Assembly (NCBI GenBank): GCA_032622095.1
Contig: CP136066.1
Location: forward strand, 207,228,978 to 207,292,977
DNA: 64,000 bases
Source: Siphonodentalium dalli
Taxonomy: Eukaryota; Mollusca; Scaphopoda; Gadilida; Siphonodentaliidae
Reading direction: 5' to 3'
The notes under the pieces were generated by a model. It saw only the letters and a program-made list of their open reading frames with translations. It was not told where the DNA came from and did no database searches. Below, piece by piece: positions 46,028-56,109 of the stretch. A program made the position numbers and the translations under genes. Numbering within the stretch: position 1 is the stretch's first letter; the number at the start of each line of letters is the position of its first letter.

Positions 46028-46135
46028 TGAGATCATGCAGAATGAGGTCCCCTGAGGATGAATTTGGTGATGCTAGCCCATTGTGCGGGGTAGCAACACT
46101 AAATTCCCCCTCCGGGGACCTCATTCTGCAAAAGT
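46028..46135. repeat. Family E palindrome
   Basis: CAGAATGAGGTCCCCTGAGG to 'cctccggggacctcattctg', ending ~20 bases before the donor-side edge of the CLPTM1 exon at 46156. Confidence 0.65.
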
Positions 46136-46155
46136 CAATCACCGAGTCAACTCAC

Positions 46156-46291
46156 CAAATGTTAGCAGGAAGCCATACAGCATGCCCAGTACCCATGAGT
46201 ACCAGCCTTTGTGCTCTTGGTATAGCAGAGAATATATGGAGTAACATCCTAGCAGTGGAAATAGTGCCCATGAAAGGTACTTAAATGCAAG
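46156..46291 (-). CDS. CLPTM1: CLPTM1 exon
   Basis: Acceptor 'atacttttcag', donor GTGAGT. It encodes LAFKYLSWALFPLLGCYSIY, SLLYQEHKGWYSWVLGMLYG and FLLTF, matching 'FRYLSWILFPLLGCYAVYSLLYLEHKGWYSWVLSMLYGFLLTFG'. It covers two hydrophobic membrane segments. Phase 0 in, one base out. Confidence 0.96.
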
Positions 46292-46663
46292 CTGAAAAGT
46301 ATGAAGGTCAAACATTAATATTTACACACATAATTGCACATTTATTTGGAAATTTGGAATATCATTTGGGTTGATGCTGTTTAAGCGGGGACAGAGTCCC
46401 GTCCCGTTACTCTTCTTATAACAGACCTTATGCCCAGAATCGTTGCGGGATTTATCTTGCATGTATATCTTCGGATTAGGTCAAATGGATACTTTTTGTA
46501 TATTAACATAGAGGACAGCCTCTCCCAAGCATGATGATATTAAACGTCCATATATCAGAGGTCCGTTGAATGTCAAAGCAACAAGATTTATAAGTAAACA
46601 AAGCCTTGTTTTCCAGAGAATTTTGATTTGTCACGCTATCAGAAAATGTATGTAAACAATATA

Positions 46664-47045
46664 TTAACCCTTTACCCAACAAAACGGCCCTGTGCCAATG
46701 CATTCTCTTATATATGCGAGTCGACCATAGGTCACCTCGCATATATAAGAGAATGCATTGGCTTAACACATTAAAAATTATAAAATTGTTAAAGAATGTA
46801 AGAAAAAATGGTAAAAAGTGTTAAAAAAAGATTTTTTTTAGGCCAATGCATTCTCCTATGGTCGACTCGCATATATAAGAGAATGCATTGGCACAGGGCA
46901 TAACTGTAACTATCACAATGTGGTCAAGGAGCCGGTTCCAATGATATCCATATTTGTATGGTTCTATTGAGACAGACCGAAGATATTTTAGGCTGTTGAA
47001 GCTTTATTTGGCCGGTTTTGGCCGGTTTGTTGGGTAAAGGGTTAA
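46664..47045. mobile_element. TTAA MITE, family A with a deleted core arm
   Basis: A 382-bp element with both TTAA ends; the second palindromic core lost about 20 bases of one arm ('gcattctcctatggtcgact'), so only the first core is complete. Confidence 0.78.
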
Positions 47046-47106
47046 CCTGTTTCTATCACAGTGAAAGACATATCAATCGCGGACATGTCAGATTATTAAT
47101 CACAGT

Positions 47107-47228
47107 CAAGGGTTCATGTGAATGTCAGGGGTTACATGTGAATCTCAGGGGTTACATGTGAATGTCAGGGGTTACATGTGAATGTCAGGGGTTACATGTG
47201 AATGTCAGGGGTTCATGTGAATGCCCGG
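47107..47228. repeat. ~20-bp tandem repeat
   Basis: 'tcaggggttacatgtgaatg' is repeated about six times, the outer units shorter or with substitutions. Confidence 0.85.
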
Positions 47229-47569
47229 GCTTCACGCGTAAATGTAGTAGGTTGTTTCAATGAAAGTCTGTCACAGAAGAGTAACGGGACTGGACTTGGT
47301 CCAAAACAGCAATAATACAACCGATATCCCAAGCTGTTGTGGACCAAGAAGACTTGGTCTAGCATTAACATCACTTCCGAGAAGATGCCCCATAATCTAT
47401 ATTACTTTGCACTGTACATTCAGTATGAACAACTTTGTACCCCAAATAGATGGGCATGTCCAGGATATAGGGAATTCAAAAATAAAACCCAGGGCAGATA
47501 AGAGTCTATGTTTTTTGTTAATCCTATGCAGAGATCGCTCACACATAATAGACTAAGACTAATTAAAGA

Positions 47570-48176
47570 TGGCCTATCTCTTCCAGGTCACAATTACAAC
47601 AACAACATAATTATTAAAAATCCTGATTTAAAGACTACAAAATTACAAATAGCTATTTTAAGAATAAAATACCAATAAAACTGGGTATAAAACTGGGTAT
47701 ATTATTTGTCTATAAAGGAATAATAAAGTGGTTTATTTCGAATGTAAGATCATCGTAAATATATAGTTATAATATGATTTGCTGTGATTGAGGCTGCTAT
47801 CAAGATAGATTTGTCCTTCTTGGTATGCTTTTCATGCTTTGAACCAAGAGCTTTCCGATGAATGGCAGTAAGCGATAATTCCAACTAAATCCTGAAAATT
47901 TACCCATAATTCTGCTGTGGTTTATGGGACGATTATTTAGGACATTACTGTATTTTATTTTAATAAAATACAGATAAAATTGAATATTGGGTATATATTT
48001 GTCTATAAAAGATTAATAAAGTGGTTTATTTCAATTGTAATTCTCGGTAAATCTCTAAGCTGATCTGCAATTTTCCGTGATTGAGGCTGCTAACAAGAGT
48101 TCTCCTTGGTATGCTCCGAACGTTTTCACATGGATACTGTTCTAAAAATAGAATCTATCTAATACTTTCTAGGAAG
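47570..48176. repeat. Direct repeat pair with an inserted family F fragment
   Basis: 'tttgtctataaa', 'aataaagtggtttattt', 'tgattgaggctgct' and 'tccttggtatgc' occur in order at 47705-47830 and again at 47995-48115. Between them lies a half copy of the TACAGT palindrome (about 47845-47955, ending 'cattactgta'). Confidence 0.6.
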
Positions 48177-49190
48177 AAATGAAAGTGTCAATGATACTGT
48201 AGCTCAAGTTGGAAAGGGAATAATTTCATATGTTACAGTCAATGGAGCGATTAGGAATGCGGAAAGTTGAAAGGTCTAAGTAATACTAGATTATCAACAT
48301 GAAGAGATAAATAAAGTAAAATCCAAGATGGTCGCTGATGGCTATGTTTTCCAGTGAAATTCAAAAACATTTGATAGCTTCCATCTAGTAGATCAATATC
48401 AAGATTAATATGAAGTTTGGTGATGATCGGATGAGGGAAGTGGACTGTATGGTTTGCCAAAGGATTTAGTCATGCAAAGAGTAAAATCCAAGATGGCTAC
48501 TGGCGGCCATGTTTTAGGGCCGAATGACCCCAAAATGACTCGGTCCCATTTACATGTCAATGTTAACATCCATGACAAATTTCATGATGATCCGACCAAA
48601 GATACGACCTGTAGCCTGTGTCAAAGGATTTAGTCATACAAAGAGTAAAATCCAAGATGGCTACCAGCGGCCATGTTTTATGGCCGAATGACATCAAAAC
48701 GACTCGTTCCCATCTACATGTCAATATTAACTTCCACGACAAATTTCATGATGATCAGACGAACACTTCCGGCCTGTAGTCCTGCTAATGGATTGAATTA
48801 TGAAATCCAAGATGGCCACTGGCGGCCATGTTTTTTTGCTGAATGACCCCAAAATGACTCGTTTCCCATCTATATGTCAATGTCAACAGCCATGACAAAT
48901 TTCATAATGAGCCGACCAAAGGTACGACCTGTAGCCTGTGCCAAAAGATTCAGTCATGCAAAGAGTAAACTCCAAGATGGCTGCTGGCGGCCATGTTTTT
49001 TGGCCGAATGACCCCAAAATGACTCGTTCCCATCTACATGTCAACAGCAAATTTTATAAAGATCCGACCAAAGGTACGACCTGTAGCCCGTGCTAAAGGA
49101 AATTGTTGACGAATCACGCACACACACGGACGACAAAGCCATGGCAATAGCTTAAACTTTACAAAGTAAAGTTGAGCTAATAAACCATCG
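48177..49190 (-). repeat. Second copy of family G, inverted, ~4-5 internal units
   Basis: The same parts as at 6662-8345 in reverse order and strand: unique tail (48177-48300), then units with 'aaatccaagatgg', 'aatgaccccaaaatgactcg' and 'catgacaaatttcatgatga', ending 'ctttacaaagtaaagttgag'. It has fewer units than the first copy. Confidence 0.75.
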
Positions 49191-49271
49191 TAAGTATCAT
49201 GATCTGCTGACTAGAGCTCGATCATTTCTCTTGACTTTTCATAAGTCACTGGAAATATTACAAATACTAAC

Positions 49272-49364
49272 CTTGTCAAACTTTTTTGTATCTGATTTTG
49301 TGTATGTTGATTTGTCTTCAATGGAAATTGGAATTATGTTGAACAACCTATTCTCCCAATTCAC
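49272..49364 (-). CDS. CLPTM1: CLPTM1 exon
   Basis: Acceptor 'attattacag', donor GTTAGT. It encodes VNWENRLFNIIPISIEDKST, then YTKSDTKKFDK, aligning with the vertebrate 'DREHRVAGIFPRLSFKDKSTYIESSTKVYDD'. It is less conserved than its neighbours and is the loop between membrane segments. Phase 0 on both sides, 31 codons. Confidence 0.9.
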
Positions 49365-49578
49365 CTGTAATAATTTGCACAAGCTTTGATAAGTTTATTA
49401 TGCCTTAGCTGCAAATCAATACAGAACATAAGTGCATTAGTGCATGAACAAAACATATTTACATATATATAATACAAATAGATATATACCAGCTTACCTG
49501 GCGTCATAAAAATAAGCCTCCCTCCCTCCCTCATCCAGTTTTCCATATTTAATTGCCTGATAAATTAGGTATTTATTT

Positions 49579-49755
49579 TTAACCCTTTCATGATGGGAGC
49601 TGAGCTGAGCTGGTGCAGCATTAAATATCCTGTGCCAGAGCATTCTCATATATATAGAGTTTCCCATAGGGAGCCTCGCATAAATAAGAGAATGCAATGG
49701 CTTACAAGATCAAGGTAAATATTGTTAGGCCAATGTATTCTCTTATATATGCAAG
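49579..49755. mobile_element. Truncated TTAA MITE, family B
   Basis: The left end TTAACCCTTTCATGATGGGA is intact and the first core present. The element stops within the second core near 49752 ('tatatgcaagg'), so the right end is lost. Confidence 0.6.
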
Positions 49756-50091
49756 GTTCCTTGTGATTTACAACGTCATATACATGACATCATGTGTGAA
49801 TTTAATGTCAATGTCAATAATTTTTTACAAGTCTGGTTCAAAAGGGTCCAATAATTCTTTTTAATTTAGTATGTGTATTTTCTGTTTACGTGTGCTATCA
49901 TAATCTATTGCACTTACACATTGGGACATTATATTAATGAAAATATCTCCTATACGATTCATTTATAAATCAGGCTACATCAAAATTTTACTTCCTGAAA
50001 CGACATATATTCATTCCACTCGCGAACCTACTGTGATTTATATGTCGTTCTACTTGCCAAAGGGTTAATGGCCTAAAAATAAAATGCCTTA

Positions 50092-50668
50092 CTTAGGCCA
50101 AAAAAAAAAAAATTTGGTTCTCAGGCCCGCCGCATTGAATAAAAAGGGCCGCATTAGGCCTTTTTATTGCAATGCCTGATGTTATGACAAAAAAACTTAC
50201 GAAAAAATAAATTTGAAAAAAAATAATTAAGTAGATGACTACAATTAAGAAAATGATTAGCTGATCCTCATGCTCTTCTTATAATTAGTCATTGTGAACA
50301 TCTTACACTAATTGTAACTTTATACAATTGAAACGCACAGGACTAAATTCAGGATCACATATTTAATAGAATGGGGAGGTATCAGTTTTAGACAACAATA
50401 ACAGTAGTTAATGTCTGGGGCATTATATATTGTTTGGTAATCCCAGTCATACACTGGTAGTACAATGTCATTTCTATATAAGACTAAATGAGTTTATATG
50501 CATAACAGTTCCCTCTACCTTTCTGGTTATTACTAGACAGAGGAAGGTGTCTTTGTCCATGCTTACTATGCGCAGAAAAAAATAAACAATAAAAATAAAA
50601 CCCTCCCTCCCTCATTGATTTGAAAAAAAATTGCCCGAGAACTAAAACCCTTTTTTTTTTTGGCCTTA
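50092..50668. mobile_element. Element with GGCCAAAAA...TTTTTGGCC ends, family L
   Basis: The left end 'ggccaaaaaaaaaaaa' + 'tttggttctcaggcc' and the right end 'gcccgagaactaaaa' + 'tttttttttggcc' are inverted repeats. Right-end copies with 'aataaaaccctccctccctc' also occur at about 45540-45613, 49503-49555 and 52748-52820. It ends 25 bases before the CLPTM1 exon donor at 50694. Confidence 0.55.
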
Positions 50669-50694
50669 CTTACTGTTATCCAAGTATTACTTAC

Positions 50695-50885
50695 TCTGAT
50701 ATTCACAACTTTGAATATTTTCCATATCTCTATGCAGAGACCAACAAATATACTGATCTTAACGACCATGTTGGTCTCATTGTCGCACACATATAGAAGC
50801 ACAATCGTGGACTGTAAGACATTGAAAAAAACAGATCGCACTGATAAACCCTCCAAGGTTTTTCTGTTCTTCCAAAACTGGATAT
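50695..50885 (-). CDS. CLPTM1: CLPTM1 exon
   Basis: Acceptor 'cattccag', donor GTAAGT. It encodes DIQFWKNRKTLEGLSVRSVF, FNVLQSTIVLLYVCDNETNM and VVKISIFVGLCIEIWKIFKV, then VNIR, matching 'NDIQFWNSRQSLEGLSVRSVFFGVFQSFVVLLYILDNETNF'. Two membrane segments are evident. Two bases in, phase 0 out. Confidence 0.96.
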
Positions 50886-51539
50886 CTGGAATGAAAATAG
50901 AATAGTTTGTAGAGTGGAACTTGTGATTAAAGGCACGGATGGCCTTGGTTGTAGGTTACATTTTAGAAATAAAAGTTACCAAATTATGAAAATTTCTTCA
51001 AGAATATACTAATAGTATAGTATGATAGTTTGAATGCGATATTATTCACACAATGCACTTGTGCGAGCCGAGCATTTGTTTATATACAGCATAATGAGTA
51101 TGCGATAAGCAAAACACACAACACGGCAGTGATTTTATTTGTGAGATTGATTCATGGTGACCCATTCAACATGGTAGAGTTTTAACCTACTAGTAAGTTC
51201 CATTAGTGGGATCTCCCCGGTGTTGAGTGTTTTGTTTATCGCACACTCTTTATGTACTGTACTGTACAATAACATACTATTTGTGTGATATTTATAATCG
51301 GTAATAAGAACAAAATCTGTCTGTATTTTAATATTCTTTCTGTTTATGGTGGTTTTAATGGATGTAACTATTTTAACAGCAATACCCACCGCGAAGGCCG
51401 TCCATATCCTTAACCATTTCTACACTAAAGCATCATTGATTAGTAGTTATCACATAGTAAGATCAAATGCGTAATTGATGTGACTAGTTCAACTGGGGAA
51501 CTTCAATCTGACCCTAGGTCTACCATAGCAGTTGAGGCC

Positions 51540-51730
51540 TAAGCAGAATGAGGTCCCCCCAGGGGGTGAATTTGATAACGCTTACCATCCATGTGGGATA
51601 AATGACAGATACACTATTTCAAGGCATTTATAGATACAGAATGAGGTCTCCAGAGGGTGAATTTTGTGATGTTAGCCTGCTGTGCAGGATAGCATCACTA
51701 AATTGACCCTCTGGAGACCTCATTCTGCAA
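51540..51730. repeat. Family E palindromes
   Basis: A left half at about 51540-51600 and a complete palindrome at about 51638-51730 (AGAATGAGG..CCTCATTCT). Confidence 0.62.
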
Positions 51731-51783
51731 ATGTTAAGACACACTAAATCCAGACTGCAGGGAAGATATACACAATCACTTAC

Positions 51784-51877
51784 CATTCTTAAATGCGAGG
51801 AATTCAAACACGCTGTGCACGATTGAAATGACGACTGTTAGTCCCAATAAATAGTGATTTGTTTCCAGGAATGCAGT
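51784..51877 (-). CDS. CLPTM1: CLPTM1 exon
   Basis: Acceptor 'tttttttcag', donor GTAAGT. It encodes TAFLETNHYLLGLTVVISIV, then HSVFEFLAFKN, matching 'ALLETNPYLLALTIIVSIVHSVFEFLAFKND', including one membrane segment. Phase 0 in, one base out. Confidence 0.96.
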
Positions 51878-51919
51878 CTGAAAAAAAAGAGTACACAAAT
51901 GTATGAATACAAGCTATTA

Positions 51920-52170
51920 TTAACCATTTCATGGTGGGAGCTGTGCTGGTGCAGCATTAGATATCCTGTGCCAGTGCATTCTCTTATATATGCGAGTCTC
52001 CCCCATATATAAAAGAATGCACTGGCTTAAAGGGTCAAAGTAAATAATGTTTGGCAAATGTATTCTCTTATATATACGAGGCTCCCTATGGGAAACTCGC
52101 ATATATAAGAGAATGCATTGGCATATGGTTTTCACAAAATTTCAGGAATCTCCAGTCATGGAAGGGGTAA
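51920..52170. mobile_element. TTAA MITE, family B
   Basis: TTAACCATTTCATGGTGGGA to 'catggaaggggtaa'; the right edge is worn. The first core is shortened, the second complete. Confidence 0.62.
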
Positions 52171-52439
52171 ATAATCACACACCCTCTACATACACAAAAT
52201 AAGCGTCTGTAAGAATCAGTACAAATCACCATACGGTTAACGCGTTTCCGATGTTCATCAACCAATAACTGCAGCCAACGACTTCATAAAAAGCTGATCG
52301 TGTGCACGCGCTCGCTGCATGTTGTTATTTGGAGACTGTGTTGGAATTTGAACGATGTGTTACTTACAATTGTTTTGGTAGTTTTGAAAAGTGTTCATGC
52401 TATTAATGTTCTATTAAAATGGACTGGTATATGATTATA

Positions 52440-52600
52440 AGGAATGACTTGAAGATCAATTGGGGTCATTGATTTTTACCGGCAGAGTTATTAAATAAAA
52501 TATGTGTGAATCATTTTGGGAATCACACACTTTGTTTAATTACTCTGCCAGTCAAAAGCAATGACCCCAATCGATCTTCAAGTCATTTCTTAAATATTTG
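52440..52600. mobile_element. Palindromic element, AATGACTTGAAGATC arms
   Basis: 'ggaatgacttgaagatcaat', 'tggggtcattg' and 'ggcagagttattaaa' fold back on 'tttaattactctgcc', 'caatgacccca' and 'gatcttcaagtcatt'. Arms are about 65 bp around 'gaatcattttgggaatcac'. Confidence 0.65.
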
Positions 52601-52825
52601 CAGTCCTTGGAATTATGCTAGGAAATAGGCAATGCCTAGGTAAAAGCAGAGGCAAAATCAGTTTGCCTAGGTAAAATAAATATGTCTTGGCAAACATTTT
52701 TTCAATATTTTCTATTGGATTTGAACAAATTTCTGGAGTTATTTAAATAGTATCCCTCCCTCATCTAAACATTGAGATCTAATTGCCTGAGAACCCTGAT
52801 ATTTTATTTTAATGGCCTTAGTTAC

Positions 52826-52976
52826 CTTTAGAGAATCTTGATCGTCGTCGTTCTCCTCCATTTGATCACCTAACATAGAGAACTGCTGGTACCATTTATT
52901 CCTCATTGACTGTGCTGCATACAACTGCCATCGGAACAATGAGATGGGAGTGTACATCAGAGTCATATTCAATACC
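52826..52976 (-). CDS. CLPTM1: CLPTM1 exon
   Basis: Acceptor 'ctccccacag', donor GTAACT. It encodes (L)VLNMTLMYTPISLFRWQLYA, AQSMRNKWYQQFSMLGDQME and ENDDDQDSLK, matching 'LSLWRWQLYAAQSTKSPWNFLGDELYEQSDEEQDSVK'. A short acidic run EENDDD is conserved in character. One base in, phase 0 out. A near-copy of its 5' border lies just upstream at 52999-53055. Confidence 0.95.
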
Positions 52977-52998
52977 CTGTGGGGAGAGAACCATGAAT

Positions 52999-53055
52999 AA
53001 TGAGATGGGAGTGTATGTCAGTCATATTCAATACCCTGTGGGGAGAAGAACCATG
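52999..53055 (-). repeat. Duplicated 3' splice site and exon start of CLPTM1
   Basis: 52999-53055 repeats 52938-52995 at a 61-base spacing: the exon's first ~20 bases, the acceptor 'ccccacag' and upstream intron. The copy has small changes (gtatgtcagtcat for gtacatcagagtcat). Reading from the copied acceptor (53035) in the proper phase reaches a TGA as it re-enters the real exon start. Confidence 0.8.
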
Positions 53056-53305
53056 CAAAGTTACTACTCTGTGGAACAAAAACTGCAACTGTATGTTAAT
53101 GTAAAATTTAGCAGCTTGAGGGGATAAAAAAAACCCTGCCAAATTCAATTATGTGTGAAAATTATAGCATTTTGTGGAACTAATAGAGATTAAATAATCT
53201 TATGCCCCCATGTGACAAATTATTTGTTCGAACAAAAACATAGTTTTAATCCTTTCATTGGGGGAGCTGTATAACGGTGTGTGGTATAATGGTATACCGT
53301 AAAAG

Positions 53306-53773
53306 CTAATTTTTTCTACCCAACAAAATGGCCAAAAACGCCCAAATATAGCTTCAACAGCCTAAAATATCTTCGGTCTGTCTCAATAACACCATACAAA
53401 TATGGATATCATTGGAACCGGTTCATTGACCACATTATGATGGTTACAGTTATGTCCTGTGCCAATGCATTCTCTTATATATGCGAGTTGACCATAGGTC
53501 GCCTCGCATATATAAGAGAATGCATTGGCCTAAAAACAATCTCTTTTTTTAACACTTTTTACCTTTTTTTCTTACATTCTTTAACAATTTTATAATTTTT
53601 TCTTACATTTTTTAACAATTTTTATAATATTTTTCTACATTCTTTGACAATTTTATCATTTTTAATAATGTTAAGCCAATGCATTCTCTTATATATGCGA
53701 GGCGACCTATGGTTGACTCGCATATATAAGAGAATGCATTGGCACAGGGCCGTTCTGTTGGGTAAAGGCTTAA
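53306..53773. mobile_element. TTAA MITE, family A with expanded spacer
   Basis: The left end is worn ('ctaattttttctacccaaca') and the right end is 'tgttgggtaaaggcttaa'. The T-rich spacer between the two cores contains three tandem versions of 'ttcttacattctttaacaat', making this copy longer than the others. Confidence 0.7.
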
Positions 53774-53940
53774 CCACAAATTTAAGATCCCCTCAAAATT
53801 GTTCATCAACAAAATTATTCCATGCTATTACCATATTAGACAACATTATGCGGGCAGTACACCAAACCGTCTGGGTTCAGTAAACCAACTTACGGGCAAT
53901 ATATTTATTCAAGTTCTAACTCAACTCAACTCCCAACAAC

Positions 53941-54091
53941 CAAGCCTTGATATAGAGTGTCTGTCATTTGCAGAATGAGGTCCCCAGAGGGTGAATTTAG
54001 TGATGCTACCCCGCATAGCGGGCTAGCATCACCAAATTCACCCTCTGGGGACCTCATTCTGCAAATGACAGACACTCTATTTCAAGGCTTG
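53941..54091. mobile_element. Full-length family E element with 8-bp duplication
   Basis: A 151-bp near-perfect palindrome from CAAGCCTTGATATAGAG to its reverse complement, with CCAACAAC immediately before 53941 and immediately after 54091. This defines the true ends of the commonest palindrome in the window, and the 8-bp duplication points to hAT-type mobilisation. Confidence 0.88.
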
Positions 54092-54298
54092 CCAACAACC
54101 CACCCAGGCATCTGCACTTCTGATATGTGAGCTCAATTGCCATAATTTTAACGGTGTGGAGGTGATACTTCATAGTGGCAAATCAACAAATTGACGAACC
54201 ATCGAAAAAGTAGTATCATGAAAATTGATACGAAACTAGAGCCGTTTGCTGTATCAGGGTTTCCACTAGAGAAGCAGCATCTTCCAAGCTCATGTTTC

Positions 54299-54567
54299 CC
54301 CCATTACAGTTATTTTCAATGGAAGGCAAATAACTCTATACCTAACTATATAGAGTTATTCCCCTTCCATTGAAAATAACATATTTTGGGCAGAAACTTG
54401 AGCAGAGAACAGACATCTTTTTTTCAACAAAAACAACGTGTTCACAGTTTATTAAATCGATAAGTTGAAAATACTATGTTTTGGAGCTTCTCTTTTAAAT
54501 GGTATATAATATGGCATATATTTTAGATAATGTTATCAGGGGGTTTGAAAATTAAGTAAGCCTTTAA
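54299..54567. repeat. Hairpin plus fragment of the 606-1704 element
   Basis: 54311-54381 is a hairpin ('attttcaatggaaggcaaat' and its inverse around 'tacctaactata'). 54421-54567 is an inverted copy of the 606-760 end region, finishing 'attaagtaagcctttaa'. Confidence 0.6.
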
Positions 54568-54944
54568 CCTGTGGATCAGTTGTAGGAATATTTCGGAGGG
54601 GGCAATTTTGCCTAGATCTTGTGTATATTACTGTACATGTATCTAAGTTTTTAACATTCTGTCAAAATAAGTTGTCAGGTTTTATATGTAACAAGGCTTA
54701 CTAACAACTTTCTTTACACTCCCCCTAAAAATATTTTTGCGGGCCATGTTCCACCTACTCCGCAACAAAATTATGTCAGGTTTTATATGTAACAATGATA
54801 ATACTTTCAACTTTCTTTACACTCCCCCCTCAGGAGCAGATAGGGTGAGAGTGAAATAATCCACTCACCCTCAGGAGCAGATAGGGTGAGAGAAAAATAA
54901 TCCATCATAAAATTATCAGGAGTGCAGGAAGCAACCGATGGCAT

Positions 54945-54979
<35 letters not shown>

Positions 54980-55298
54980 CAACTCCCAGAAAAGAGATTT
55001 TTTTTCAGTCAGAGATATTGGTAAATGCCAAAATGGCAAAATTTGGGTAATCATACTAAAATTTAAAGTACTGTCCAGACCCAAACTCATATTAAGCTGC
55101 TAGAATGTGTATATATGTCTCTTAGGATGGTACAATAATGATGTTTTAACTGTTATCTGAGCTATGTCTTGCCATTCTATGAAGTATAAGAGTACTTTGA
55201 AGGAGCGCAGGGGGAGGGACATATGCCCTCATCTGCAACCCCCTGCCCTGCGCCCCTGGACATTATTTAGTTGTGAGATACAAAAAATATATACTCAC
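54568..55298. other. CLPTM1 intron; tandem phrase and poly-G
   Basis: 'gtcaggttttatatgtaaca' recurs at about 54674 and 54776, 'caggagcagatagggtgaga' recurs at about 54831 and 54871, and a 33-base poly-G run lies at 54945-54977. No exon is present apart from the CLPTM1 exon beginning at 55299. Confidence 0.5.
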
Positions 55299-55401
55299 AG
55301 TGTTGTTTCATTTATGGGAAAATAGTCATTATGCAGATTCCAGTAGTCATTGAAGTACACAATTGGATAATATTTGTTGCTCCCTGGTAGAAACTCAACA
55401 T
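55299..55401 (-). CDS. CLPTM1: CLPTM1 exon
   Basis: Acceptor 'attccttttcag', donor GTGAGT. Joined to the upstream array exon it reads (Y)VEFLPGSNKYYPIVYFNDYW, then NLHNDYFPINETT, matching 'YVKFDAVSGDYYPIIYFNDYWNLQKDYYPINES'. NET is a possible N-glycosylation site, consistent with a lumenal location. Two bases complete the upstream codon; two bases are left for the next. Confidence 0.95.
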
Positions 55402-56109
55402 CTGAAAAGGAATGAGGATGAAACTAGAGATACTTGAACATACAATCAAGGCTCCAAATAAGTGGTCTGACACGGACAATTGTCAGATGCCAATTTTTTT
55501 ATAGGTTGCCAGGCTCTGCTTTGAAACTGTCTGACATAATATCAGGTTGAAATATTGACGTATATTTAAGGAAAATATCACTGGTAATGTGATATTTTGC
55601 AAAATAAAATGATATTTGGTGCTGTTAAATGAAATTTATTCTATTAGAGAGTAGTTTTAATTTTTTTTTTTTTTTTGGCCAAAATCTGGGTTTTTCTGTA
55701 TGATTATAGTCTGGTCGGAAAAGCTACATTTGTGGAATACTAGAACCCTAGAGGCATTTTTGGGGAAAAGCATGAAACTAAGTTTTCTAGCATAATTCAA
55801 GTATGCTGAATCCAATGAGGGTGCCTGTCGCTGCCTGTGACCCATATTTCACCCATAAAATCAACTTAAAGTCACATACTGTTTTTATTGCCGCGAAAAT
55901 ACAGTAAGTCAATATCGAGACATATATCACACTCGTTATGCATACAATCTCATGAATATGGGAATACTTTGTTATTTGAATCACCCCTCGTGACCTCTCT
56001 GTCATAACTATCTCATCATCTGCTATACATATATGGACAAGTATGTTATTTAATAAATAAACGCTCTTCATGAAATCACACCCGGTTGAAAGTTCTGTGA
56101 ATCAGGATT

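Noticed and set aside
47260-47556. 98-codon plus-strand ORF with several cysteines inside a CLPTM1 intron
   Set aside because: No recognised domain, opposite strand to the gene, no splice support; kept out as probable chance.
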